Positions 9,405-17,874 of a stretch of DNA of 64,000 bases are shown one piece after another. Both the position numbers and the translations under genes were made by a program. Origin of the DNA: an uncultured Eubacteriales bacterium (GTDB lineage: Bacteria; Bacillota; Clostridia; Christensenellales; UBA1242); the NCBI GenBank assembly GCA_900551855.1, contig URXM01000001.1, positions 202,734 through 266,733 on the forward strand. The letters are read 5' to 3'. The stretch's first letter is position 1. The number at the start of each line of letters is the position of its first letter. A model generated the notes under the pieces. It saw only the letters and a list, made by a program, of their open reading frames with translations, did not search any database and was not told the origin of the DNA.

Positions 9405-12400
9405 ATGTCTAATATCATTAAAAAACAAAAATTCGGAAAAACTGAAAGATATACCTTTGCTCAACTCAAAGATTATATCGATATTCCACCTCTTCTTGAA
9501 ATCCAAAAGAATTCATATAAAGATTTCATTGAACATGGCATCAAGGAAGTTCTTGATGAATTTTCTCCTGTCGTTGATTATTCAGGCAAGGCAAAACTTT
9601 ATTTTCTTGATGTAGTTATGGATAAGGAGCCTAAGTATTCTAAAAAAGAATGCAAGAGAAGAAGTGCTACTTACTCTATTCCACTTAATGTTAAGACTCG
9701 TTTTGTTGTTGAAGAAACTGGTCAAGCAGTTGAAGATGTTGTTTTCTTAGGTGATATTCCTTATATGACTGATGACTGTGCTTTTATCTTTAACGGTGTT
9801 GAAAGAGTTGTTGTTAATCAAATTATCAAATCTCCAAACTACTACCTTTTGAGAGATAAAACAAGAGACAATACTACTCTTCATGGACAGATCATTCCTA
9901 AGCGTGGTATGTATATTGAATTTGAACAAGGGGCAAATGAAGTTCTTAAAGTTGTTCTTGACAGAAAACACAAGATTACTCTTGGACTTTTCCTTAAATG
10001 TTTTGGTTATACTGCTGACGAAATTTCTAAATTGTTTGGCGGACACAGACTTATAAAGAATGTTCTTGAAAAAGAAACTCAAAACACTCAAGAAGAAGCT
10101 CTTTTGGAATTTGCTAGAAAAACTAGACCTGCTGATGTTCCTTCTGCAGAAACAACAAGAAGTTATTTGAATCTTTGGTTCTTCTCAGATCAATGGTACA
10201 ACCTTTCTCGTGTTGGAAGATATAACCTTAACAAAAAATTCTCAATTGACAGAAGAGTTTTGGGACATATCTTGGCAGAAGATGTTGTTTCTCCTGATGG
10301 CGAACTTATTGCTAAGGCTGGACAAGAAGCTACAGAAGAAATCGCTCACAAAATCAAAGCAAGTGGTGTAAACGAAGTTTGGATTCAACTTTCAGACAAG
10401 AAATATCTCATGAGAGGAAATAACAGAGTTAGACTTTCTGATATTTTCCCATGTGATGAAAAATCTCTTGGAATTTTGGAAGAAGTTTACTATCCAGTTC
10501 TTGCTGATATTTTGAAAGAAAACAAAACAAAAGAAAAGAGATTGCAAGCAATCAAAGAACATGCTAAAGATTTGATGATTACAACTCTTACTATGGATGA
10601 TATTTTGGCTGCTATCAGCATGTATCTTGATGTTTTGGAAGGAATTGCTAAAACTGATAAGATTGAACACTTGTCAAACAAGAGAATCGCTACAGTTGGA
10701 GAATTGTTCTATGATCACTTCCGTTCTGGCGTGACAAAACTTGTTGCAAACATAAGAGAAACTTTGCAAGGTAAAGAACTTTCTGAAGTCACTCCAAGAC
10801 AAATCGTAAATCCAAAAGCTATCAACAGAGCTCTTAGAGATTTCGTTGCTTCTTCTCAGCTTTCTCAACTTATGGATCAGGTTAACCCTCTTTCTGGAAT
10901 CACACAAAAACGCCGTGTTTCTGCTGTTGGTCCTGGAGGTATTAAGAAGGAAAGAGCTGATGCTGAAGTTCGTGATATTCACTATACAAACTATGGTAGA
11001 ATTTGTCCTATTGAAACTCCAGAAGGTCAAGCTATCGGACTTGTTAACACATTGACAAGTTATGCAAAAGTTAATGAATATGGTTTCCTTGAAACTCCTT
11101 ATAGAAGAGTTGACAAAGAAACTGGAAAAGTTTCTGACAAATGCGAATACTTCATGGCTGATATTGAAGATACAGCTTACATCGCTCAAGCTACAGAGCC
11201 TCTTGATGAAGAAGGCAGATTTATAAACAAGAGAGTTGTTTGCCGTCATAAAGATTATGCTATTGAAGTTCCTGCTAGACAAGTTGACTTTGTTGATGCT
11301 TCTCCAAGACAATTTATTTCTGTTGCTACTTCTCTTATTCCTTTCGTTAACTCAAACGAAGCGAACAGAGCGTTGATGGGTGCAAACATGCAGCGTCAAG
11401 CAGTGCCTCTTCTTAAACCAGAAGCTCCTATTGTTGGAACTGGTATGGAAGCTAAAGTTGCTCATGACTGTGGTTATACTCAACTTGCTAGAGAAGATGG
11501 TGAAGTTGTTTATGTAAGTGCTGACGAAGTTAGAGTTAAAAATACTAAAGGCGATGTTGACATTTACAACTTGATTAAATTTGATAAAACTAATGATGAA
11601 ACCTGCTTCAACCAAAAACCTTGCGTTGTTAAAGGTGAAAAAGTTAAGAAAGGTGATGTCATTATTGATGGTTATTCAACCGATAATGGTGAACTTGCTC
11701 TTGGTAAGAATGTTCTTGTTGGTTATATGAACTGGGAAGGTTATAACTACGAAGACGCTATCCTTATCAATGAAAGATTGGTTAAAGAAGATGTATTTAC
11801 TTCTATCTGTTTGAAAGTTGAAGAATTGAAATGTAGAACTACAAAACTTGGTGATGAACAAATCACAAGAGATATTCCAAACCTTGGCGAAGATGCTCTT
11901 AAGAACCTTGATGAAAATGGTATTATCAGAATCGGTGCTGAAGTTAGATCAGGGGATATCTTGGTTGGAAAAGTCACTCCTAAGGGAGAAACAGAACTTT
12001 CTCCTGAAGAAAGATTGCTCCGTGCTATCTTTGGTGAAAAGGCTAGAGAAGTTAGAGATACTTCACTTCGTGTTCAACATGGTAAGGGTGGTGTCGTTGT
12101 TGATGTTCAAGTATTTAGCAGAAAGAACAAAGACGAACTTGAACCTGGTGTAAACGAACTTGTTAAAGTTTATATCGCTCAAAAGAGAAAACTGTCTGTT
12201 GGTGATAAGATGTCCGGACGTTATGGTAATAAAGGCTGTATCTCAATCGTTATGCCTGAAGCTGATATGCCATTTATGGCTAATGGTCGTCCTCTTGATA
12301 TCGTTCTTAACCCATTGGGCGTTCCTTCTCGTATGAACTTGGGTCAGGTTTTGGAAGTTCACTTGGGACTTCTTGCTGGTTCTCTTGGTTGGAAGGTTGC

Positions 12401-13112
12401 TACACCAAACTTTGATGGTGCTGATGCAGAAAAAATTCAACAACTCTTGATTGAAAATAATTTCCCTGCTGATGGCAAAGTTCAACTCTATGATGGTAGA
12501 ACTGGTGAACCTTTTGAAAACAAAACTACTATTGGTATTGAATATATGCTTAAACTTAACCACATGGTTGACAGCAAGATTCATGCTCGTTCAATTGGAC
12601 CTTACTCACTTATCACTCAACAACCTCTTGGTGGTAAAGCTCTCTTCGGAGGACAGAGATTTGGTGAAATGGAAGTTTGGGCTTTGGAAGCTTATGGTGC
12701 CTCTCATGTTCTTCAAGAAATGCTTACTGTTAAGTCAGATGATGTTGTGGGAAGAGTTAAGACATTTGAAGCTATTGTAAAAGGACAACCTATTGCAGAA
12801 CCTGGAATTCCAGAAAGCTTCAAAGTTTTGGTTAAGGAATTGCAAGCTCTTGCTCTTGATGTTAAGATTTTGACAGAAAACGATGAAGAAATTGAATTGC
12901 CAGAACTTTCTCAAGATGATCAAGACAAAGTTGGACTTGATTCTGATGTAGAAAAAGATTTGAAGAATGTCACTATCGACATTGATGATATGATTTCTGA
13001 TACTGAAGAAAAGAATGATGTTCAAAAAGAAATCGAAGAAGAAACTTCAATGCCTTCTTCAGGACTTGATGATATTGATTTGTTTGATGACTTCGGTGAT
13101 TTTGATGAATAA
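9405..13112 (+). CDS. rpoB: DNA-directed RNA polymerase subunit beta
   Basis: 1235 aa, close to the Bacillota length. It forms the RNA polymerase core with RpoC and makes one wall of the active-site cleft. All expected landmarks are present. These include the rifampicin-pocket strand around residues 485-510, GRICPIETPEGQAIGL after it, the GDKMSGRYGNKG switch region near residue 940, and an acidic C-terminal tail rich in Asp and Glu. At the position equivalent to E. coli His526 the protein has Gln (codon 501, CAA at 10905-10907), with Leu at the Phe514 and Val at the Asn518 equivalents. Ser531 is kept. Substitutions at 526 are classic rifampicin-resistance changes. The start ATG has SD GAGGAG. 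The usual rplJ-rplL genes are not upstream. Confidence 0.99.
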   Translation: MSNIIKKQKFGKTERYTFAQLKDYIDIPPLLEIQKNSYKDFIEHGIKEVLDEFSPVVDYSGKAKLYFLDVVMDKEPKYSKKECKRRSATYSIPLNVKTRFVVEETGQAVEDVVFLGDIPYMTDDCAFIFNGVERVVVNQIIKSPNYYLLRDKTRDNTTLHGQIIPKRGMYIEFEQGANEVLKVVLDRKHKITLGLFLKCFGYTADEISKLFGGHRLIKNVLEKETQNTQEEALLEFARKTRPADVPSAETTRSYLNLWFFSDQWYNLSRVGRYNLNKKFSIDRRVLGHILAEDVVSPDGELIAKAGQEATEEIAHKIKASGVNEVWIQLSDKKYLMRGNNRVRLSDIFPCDEKSLGILEEVYYPVLADILKENKTKEKRLQAIKEHAKDLMITTLTMDDILAAISMYLDVLEGIAKTDKIEHLSNKRIATVGELFYDHFRSGVTKLVANIRETLQGKELSEVTPRQIVNPKAINRALRDFVASSQLSQLMDQVNPLSGITQKRRVSAVGPGGIKKERADAEVRDIHYTNYGRICPIETPEGQAIGLVNTLTSYAKVNEYGFLETPYRRVDKETGKVSDKCEYFMADIEDTAYIAQATEPLDEEGRFINKRVVCRHKDYAIEVPARQVDFVDASPRQFISVATSLIPFVNSNEANRALMGANMQRQAVPLLKPEAPIVGTGMEAKVAHDCGYTQLAREDGEVVYVSADEVRVKNTKGDVDIYNLIKFDKTNDETCFNQKPCVVKGEKVKKGDVIIDGYSTDNGELALGKNVLVGYMNWEGYNYEDAILINERLVKEDVFTSICLKVEELKCRTTKLGDEQITRDIPNLGEDALKNLDENGIIRIGAEVRSGDILVGKVTPKGETELSPEERLLRAIFGEKAREVRDTSLRVQHGKGGVVVDVQVFSRKNKDELEPGVNELVKVYIAQKRKLSVGDKMSGRYGNKGCISIVMPEADMPFMANGRPLDIVLNPLGVPSRMNLGQVLEVHLGLLAGSLGWKVATPNFDGADAEKIQQLLIENNFPADGKVQLYDGRTGEPFENKTTIGIEYMLKLNHMVDSKIHARSIGPYSLITQQPLGGKALFGGQRFGEMEVWALEAYGASHVLQEMLTVKSDDVVGRVKTFEAIVKGQPIAEPGIPESFKVLVKELQALALDVKILTENDEEIELPELSQDDQDKVGLDSDVEKDLKNVTIDIDDMISDTEEKNDVQKEIEEETSMPSSGLDDIDLFDDFGDFDE

Positions 13113-13172
13113 TGTTGAATGCCAAAACTTATTGAAATGATAAATTTTGGCTTTCACAAAATTCTTAATATT

Positions 13173-13202
13173 TTGACTGAAACATAATTTTCGGTTTATA
13201 AT
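13173..13202 (+). promoter_or_regulatory. Promoter between rpoB and rpoC
   Basis: TTGACT (13173-13178), an 18-bp spacer and TATAAT (13197-13202) lie in the 155-bp rpoB-rpoC gap. A hairpin, GCCAAAA (13121-13127) with TTTTGGC (13145-13151), precedes it; it has no U-run and is more likely a processing or stability stem than a terminator. Confidence 0.65.
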
Positions 13203-13267
13203 TACAAAATTTACTTTTACTTGTAAAAAGATAATTGATATAAGCAAAAAAATTAAGGGGAAAAAGT

Positions 13268-16200
13268 ATGTTTGAACTTAATAACTTTGAAAAAATTAAA
13301 ATAGGTATTGCTTCACCTGAAAAAATCAGAGAGTGGTCTCATGGTGAGGTTACTAAGCCTGAAACTATCAATTACAGAACTCAGAAACCTGAAAAAGATG
13401 GTCTTTTCTGTGAAAAGATTTTCGGACCTAAAAAGGACTGGGAATGCCATTGTGGTAAGTATAAGAGAATTCGTTACCGTGGCGTTGTCTGTGATAAATG
13501 TGGCGTTGAAGTTACAAGATCAAAAGTTCGTCGTGAAAGAATGGGACATATTGAACTTGCTGCTCCATGTACACACCTTTGGTATTTTAGATCTATCCCT
13601 TCAAGAATAGGTACTCTTCTTGACTTGACTCCAAAAACTTTGGAACAAGTAGTTTATTATATCAACTATATCGTTACAGACCCTAAAAACACAGATTTGG
13701 AATACAAACAAATCTTGAATGATAAAGAATATCGTGATGCTATTGAAAAATATGGCTATGGTAGTTTCGATGCTGGAATGGGCGCTGAAGCAATTAAAAA
13801 GTTGTTGGGCGATGTTGACCTTGAAAAAGAAAGCGCTGCTTTGAAAGAAGAAATTAAAAATTCAAAGGGACAAAGAAAGGTTAAGGCTGCAAAGAAACTT
13901 GATGTTGTTGAATCATTTAGAAAGAGTGGAAACAATCCTACTTGGATGGTTCTTGATGTTATTCCAGTTCTTCCACCAGATTTGCGTCCTATGGTTCCAT
14001 TGGATGGTGGTAGATATGCTACAAGCGATTTGAACGATTTGTATCGTCGTGTTATCAACAGAAACAATCGTTTGAAAAAATTGATGGAACTTGGAGCTCC
14101 TGATGTTATTATCAGAAACGAAAAGAGAATGCTTCAAGAAGCCGTTGACAACTTGATTGATAATGGTAAACGCGGAAAGCCTGTTCAAGGTAGCAAACAA
14201 AGAGATTTGAAATCTCTTACTGCTATGCTTGGTGGTAAACAAGGTAGATTTAGACAAAACCTTCTTGGTAAGCGTGTTGACTATTCTGGACGTTCTGTTA
14301 TCGTTGTTGGACCAGAACTTAAGATGTATCAATGTGGTCTTCCAAAAGAAATGGCTCTTGAACTCTTTAAACCTTTCATTATCAACAGACTTATTGATTT
14401 GAATGAATCTAACAATATCAAAAGCGCTAAGCGTATGATTGAAAGAGAAAAACCAATCGTTTGGGATGTTTTGGCTGATGTTATTAAGGATCATCCAGTT
14501 CTTTTGAACCGTGCTCCTACACTTCACAGACTTTCTGTTCAAGCTTTTGAACCTGTTCTTGTTGAAGGAAGAGCTATTAAACTTCACCCATCTGTTTGTG
14601 CAGCTTTCAACGCTGACTTCGATGGTGACCAAATGCCTGTTCATATTCCTCTTTCTATTGATGCTAGAACTGAAGCAAGAACTTTGATGCTCGCTTCAAA
14701 CAACATTTTGAAGCTTGCTGATGGTGAACCTATCGTTACACCAGCACAAGACGTTGTTCTTGGATGCTATTATTTGACTTTGGTTAAACCAGGTGCTAAG
14801 GGTGAAGGTTCTATCTTCGCTTCTAAAAATGAAGTTATTTATGCTTACCAAACAAAGAATTTGGATTTGCAAGCAGAAATTACTGTTAGACTTTCTAAAG
14901 AAGTTGATGGAAAAACTTATACAAAGAGAGTTACCACAACTGTTGGTAGAATTTTGTTTAACAATGTTATTCCTCAAAATTTGGGATATGTTGACAGAAG
15001 CAATCCTGAAAACATTTGCGACCTTGAAATCAATAGAGCCGTAAAGAAAAAGGATTTGGGAAAAATTGTTGCTGATTGCTATGACAAATTTGGAACTACT
15101 GAATGTTCTAAACTTGTTGATAGACTTAAAGAAATTGGTTATAAATATTCTACTTTGGCATCAGTATCTGTTAACATTTATGATATTCAAGAACCAAAAG
15201 AAAAAGCTGAAATCTTGAAAGAAGCAGAAGCTAAAGTTCTTGAAAATGAAAAATTGCTCCGTCGTGGTCTTATCACTCTTGACGAAAAGATCAATGAAAA
15301 TGTTGCTATTTGGAACGAAGCTGTTAATGAAGTTCAAAACGCTGTTGTTAAGGATATGGATGTATTCAATCCATTCAACTTGATGGTTGGTTCTGGTGCG
15401 CGTGGTAATGCCGTTCAGTTGAACCAAGACTGTGGTATGATTGGTATTAAAGCCACTGCTTCCGGTGTTAAGAATGATACTCCTATTAAGTCTTCATTCA
15501 AACAAGGACTTACACCAATTGAATACTTCATCAACTCTCGTGGTTCAAGAAAAGGTTTGTCAGATACAGCTCTTAAAACAGCTGACTCTGGTTATTTGAC
15601 AAGAAGACTTGTTGATATTGCTCAAGATGTTGTTATCACAACTGAAGACTGTTTCGCTGATGCAGGCGAAAAGGTTAAGGGTGTTATGGTTTCTGACCTT
15701 GTTAAAGATGGTTTTGTTCAAGAAACTTTGGACGAAAGAATCTATGGTAGAGTTGCCGTTGATGACATCGTTGATCCTAAAACAAAAGAAGTTATTGTTC
15801 CTGCAAATACAATGATTTCTAAAGAACAAGCTGCTAGAGTTGTTAAGGCTGGAATTAAAGAAGTTCAAATTCGTTCTCTTATTACTTGCCGTTGCAAACA
15901 TGGTGTTTGTGCTAAATGTTACGGAAGAAACCTTGCTGGCAAGGATATGGTTACTTTGGGCGAAGCTGTTGGTATTATTGCAGCTCAATCAATTGGTGAA
16001 CCTGGTACACAGCTTACTATGAGAACCTTCCACACTGGTGGTGCTGCCGTTGCTGCCGATATTACTCAAGGTCTTCCTAGAGTTGAAGAAATTTTTGAAG
16101 CTAGAAGACCTAAGGGTGAATGTTTGCTTTGCGAAGTTTCTGGTAAAGTTCATATCAAAGAAGATGCTAAAAACTATTTGATTACTATTGTCACTGGCGA

Positions 16201-16804
16201 AGGTGATGTTGATTACGAAGTAAGAAAACCTGCCGTTCTTAAAGTTAAGAATGGTGACACTGTTGAACCTGGTACTCAACTCACTTCTGGTGCTATTAAC
16301 CCAACAGATTTGTTGGTTACTAAAGGTCTTAAGGGACTTCAACAATATTTGCTTTCTGAAGTTATCTCTGTTTATCGTGGACAAGATGTTAAGGTTAACG
16401 ACAAACACATCGAAATCATCATTAGACAAATGCTTAAGAAAGTTAAGATTGAAGATTCTGGAGATACAAACCTTCTTTCTGGAGAAGTTGTTGATATTTC
16501 TCGTTGCGAAGAAGAAAACGAAAGAGTTTTGAAAAATGGTGGAAAACCTGCTATTGCTAGAAGAATTCTTTTGGGTATTACTAAGGCTTCTCTTTCTACT
16601 GAATCCTTCCTTTCTGCTTCTTCATTCCAGGAGACATCAAGAGTTTTGACTGATGCCGCTATTAAAGGTAAGGTTGATAACCTTCTTGGTATTAAGGAAA
16701 ATGTTATTATCGGAAAACTTATTCCTGCCGGAACAGGTCTTAAGAAATATAGAACAGTTGTTCCTGTTAAAGTTGAAACAGAAGAAGAAACAAATGTTGG
16801 TTAG
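13268..16804 (+). CDS. rpoC: DNA-directed RNA polymerase subunit beta'
   Basis: 1178 aa, typical of Bacillota. It is the catalytic large subunit of RNA polymerase. The N-terminal zinc ribbon is visible as CHCGKYKRIRYRGVVCDKCG (residues about 60-79). The Mg-binding NADFDGDQM motif is near residue 450, the bridge/trigger region includes GARGNAVQL and MRTFHTGGAA, and a second zinc site reads CRCKHGVCAKCYG. The SD is AAGGGG seven nt before ATG. The gene has its own promoter and a strong terminator, so it can be made separately from rpoB, although read-through from rpoB is also likely. Confidence 0.99.
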   Translation: MFELNNFEKIKIGIASPEKIREWSHGEVTKPETINYRTQKPEKDGLFCEKIFGPKKDWECHCGKYKRIRYRGVVCDKCGVEVTRSKVRRERMGHIELAAPCTHLWYFRSIPSRIGTLLDLTPKTLEQVVYYINYIVTDPKNTDLEYKQILNDKEYRDAIEKYGYGSFDAGMGAEAIKKLLGDVDLEKESAALKEEIKNSKGQRKVKAAKKLDVVESFRKSGNNPTWMVLDVIPVLPPDLRPMVPLDGGRYATSDLNDLYRRVINRNNRLKKLMELGAPDVIIRNEKRMLQEAVDNLIDNGKRGKPVQGSKQRDLKSLTAMLGGKQGRFRQNLLGKRVDYSGRSVIVVGPELKMYQCGLPKEMALELFKPFIINRLIDLNESNNIKSAKRMIEREKPIVWDVLADVIKDHPVLLNRAPTLHRLSVQAFEPVLVEGRAIKLHPSVCAAFNADFDGDQMPVHIPLSIDARTEARTLMLASNNILKLADGEPIVTPAQDVVLGCYYLTLVKPGAKGEGSIFASKNEVIYAYQTKNLDLQAEITVRLSKEVDGKTYTKRVTTTVGRILFNNVIPQNLGYVDRSNPENICDLEINRAVKKKDLGKIVADCYDKFGTTECSKLVDRLKEIGYKYSTLASVSVNIYDIQEPKEKAEILKEAEAKVLENEKLLRRGLITLDEKINENVAIWNEAVNEVQNAVVKDMDVFNPFNLMVGSGARGNAVQLNQDCGMIGIKATASGVKNDTPIKSSFKQGLTPIEYFINSRGSRKGLSDTALKTADSGYLTRRLVDIAQDVVITTEDCFADAGEKVKGVMVSDLVKDGFVQETLDERIYGRVAVDDIVDPKTKEVIVPANTMISKEQAARVVKAGIKEVQIRSLITCRCKHGVCAKCYGRNLAGKDMVTLGEAVGIIAAQSIGEPGTQLTMRTFHTGGAAVAADITQGLPRVEEIFEARRPKGECLLCEVSGKVHIKEDAKNYLITIVTGEGDVDYEVRKPAVLKVKNGDTVEPGTQLTSGAINPTDLLVTKGLKGLQQYLLSEVISVYRGQDVKVNDKHIEIIIRQMLKKVKIEDSGDTNLLSGEVVDISRCEEENERVLKNGGKPAIARRILLGITKASLSTESFLSASSFQETSRVLTDAAIKGKVDNLLGIKENVIIGKLIPAGTGLKKYRTVVPVKVETEEETNVG

Positions 16805-16810
16805 AAAAAA

Positions 16811-16833
16811 ACAAGCGATTTCGCTTGTTTTTT
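16811..16833 (+). terminator. Intrinsic terminator of rpoC
   Basis: ACAAGCGA (16811-16818), TT loop, TCGCTTGT (16821-16828), then T7, seven nt after the stop codon. Confidence 0.95.
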
Positions 16834-16865
16834 TGTTCTTTAAAACAAAATTTTAAAATTATGCC

Positions 16866-16894
16866 TTGAAAAAATTCTTTGTTTGTATTATTAT
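16866..16894 (+). promoter_or_regulatory. Promoter giving a leaderless HAD-gene transcript
   Basis: TTGAAA (16866-16871), 17 bp, TATTAT (16889-16894). The gene's ATG (16901) lies six nt further, at the expected transcription start, and no SD is present. Confidence 0.6.
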
Positions 16895-16900
16895 AGAATT

Positions 16901-17536
16901 ATGATGGAAAAGACAGTTGGAATTGATTTGGACAAGACTCTATTTGTTTGTGATTCTCTTATTTACTTTTTGCTAAATAAGATTAATTTCAACAGGGGGA
17001 AAAAATTAAAGTATAAAGAAATAGATCCTAAAGGCATTTATAAAGGAAAAACAGCAAACAAAATTTTTAAATTTTTAAATCCAAGCAAATATATTACATA
17101 TTTAGATGCAGTAAAAACCATCAATGAATTGCATGAAAATGGATATAAAATTTATTTTGTCTCAAACAGACCTTGTTTGAAACTGCTCGTATACTTGACC
17201 GTTGAGACACTTAGAAGATTTGGTGTTTGTTATGACAAACTTGTTTTGGGTTGTAATAACAAAGCTGAATATATTAAGCAAGAAGGGATAGACTATTTTA
17301 TAGATGATCTTGCCCTTATTTGCAACAGTGTTGTCTTAAGAACAGATGCAAAGCCTTTGTGGTTTACTCCAAAAGTTAAAGAAGATAGAAGAGCTAAGAA
17401 AATTTTTCCTGAACTTGAAAAATTTTCAACTTGGAATGGTATAAAAGAGTTCTTCAAAAAAGAAATTGAAGAATACACGGAAAGAAAAGAGAACAAAAGT
17501 CATGATGAAAATAATAAAAAAATAAAAAGCGCATAG
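16901..17536 (+). CDS. HAD-superfamily phosphatase, 5'-nucleotidase-like
   Basis: 211 aa from ATG 16901. A longer reading from TTG 16883 has no SD and would overlap the promoter, so it is not used. Motif I is GIDLDKTL near residue 8, with both catalytic aspartates. Motif II is FVSNRP, and motif IV is DYFIDDLA in the C-terminal third. Between motifs I and II lies a small cap. The family resembles the 5'(3')-deoxyribonucleotidase-like HAD enzymes (PF06941), which remove phosphate from nucleotides or other small phosphates; the substrate cannot be read from sequence. The tail is Lys/Glu-rich. The gene is monocistronic. No terminator follows, and the aspS-leader promoter overlaps the end of the gene. 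Confidence 0.75.
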   Translation: MMEKTVGIDLDKTLFVCDSLIYFLLNKINFNRGKKLKYKEIDPKGIYKGKTANKIFKFLNPSKYITYLDAVKTINELHENGYKIYFVSNRPCLKLLVYLTVETLRRFGVCYDKLVLGCNNKAEYIKQEGIDYFIDDLALICNSVVLRTDAKPLWFTPKVKEDRRAKKIFPELEKFSTWNGIKEFFKKEIEEYTERKENKSHDENNKKIKSA

Positions 17537-17538
17537 TG

Positions 17539-17567
17539 TTGACAATTTTTTGCTTGTGTGCTAATAT
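17539..17567 (+). promoter_or_regulatory. Promoter of the aspS-gatCAB leader
   Basis: Perfect TTGACA (17539-17544), 17 bp, TAATAT (17562-17567). It starts two bases after the preceding stop codon. Confidence 0.8.
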
Positions 17568-17589
17568 ACTAAAAGAAGGAGATAAATTT

Positions 17590-17670
17590 ATGTTAATGCT
17601 CATCAATAATAACAACAATAACAATTTAAACACATTATTTATAATGGGTTCTTTTTGCATTGTTGATTAA
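17590..17670 (+). CDS. Asn-rich leader peptide of the aspS-gatCAB operon
   Basis: A 26-codon ORF with a strong SD AAGGAG (17576-17581) eight nt before ATG. It begins MLMLI, continues with seven consecutive Asn codons (AAT AAT AAC AAC AAT AAC AAT, 17605-17625), then LN and TLFIMGSFCIVD. It ends at TAA just 26 nt before a strong terminator and lies upstream of genes that make Asn-tRNA. The architecture is that of amino-acid attenuation leader peptides such as those of his or trp operons. Ribosome stalling at uncharged tRNA-Asn would change RNA folding. The peptide itself probably has no function. The ORF and its codons are seen directly; the regulatory role is inferred. Confidence 0.85.
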   Translation: MLMLINNNNNNNLNTLFIMGSFCIVD

Positions 17671-17696
17671 CATAAATTAGATTATAAAGTTGATTA

Positions 17697-17729
17697 ACGG
17701 AGTAGGAAGTGAACCTGCTCCGTTTTTTT
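17697..17729 (+). terminator. Attenuator terminator upstream of aspS
   Basis: ACGGAGTAGG (17697-17706), a 7-nt loop, CCTGCTCCGT (17714-17723) with one G-U pair, then T7. A competing pairing is possible: GGGTTC inside the leader ORF (17646-17651) with GAACCT (17711-17716), which takes part of the loop and 3' arm. A still earlier pairing of AACAAT in the Asn codons (17614-17619 or 17620-17625) with ATTGTT (17659-17664) could serve as the protector. Confidence 0.85.
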
Positions 17730-17756
17730 GTTACCTTTTTAGGATAGGAGGTTGTT

Positions 17757-17813
17757 ATGGAAATCTTTAAGTTTCAAATTAACGCCCTTTTGGGCGAGGT
17801 GATTGTTTTTTAG
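17757..17813 (+). CDS. Second small leader ORF before aspS
   Basis: An 18-codon ORF, MEIFKFQINALLGEVIVF, with a very strong SD AGGAGG (17746-17751) six nt before ATG. It lies between the attenuator and aspS. The sequence includes a short CGCCC-TTTT-GGGCG hairpin (17783-17796). A T6 run follows only after ten bases, so a terminator is doubtful. I recognise no family. It could be a second regulatory uORF or a chance ORF. Confidence 0.45.
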   Translation: MEIFKFQINALLGEVIVF

Positions 17814-17874
17814 GTTTTATATATTATTTATTTTAAATATTAAAAAAATTTTGATAAAATAAAAGGGTGTTGAT

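Noticed and set aside
10674..11312. 212-codon minus-strand frame inside rpoB
   Set aside because: Antisense shadow of a highly conserved gene, Ser/Asn-rich with no SD or family resemblance. The same holds for long minus-strand frames in rpoC, aspS, gatA, relA and pnp.
13121..13151. Terminator between rpoB and rpoC
   Set aside because: The stem is followed by TTTCACAAA, not a U-run.
17783..17811. Second intrinsic terminator (CGCCC-TTTT-GGGCG) just before aspS
   Set aside because: The T-run starts about ten bases after the stem, too far for a standard terminator; kept only as a short hairpin within the micro-ORF.
17571..17874. T-box riboswitch upstream of aspS
   Set aside because: No TGGNACCGCG-like T-box sequence or specifier loop is visible; the Asn-rich translated leader ORF explains the region better.
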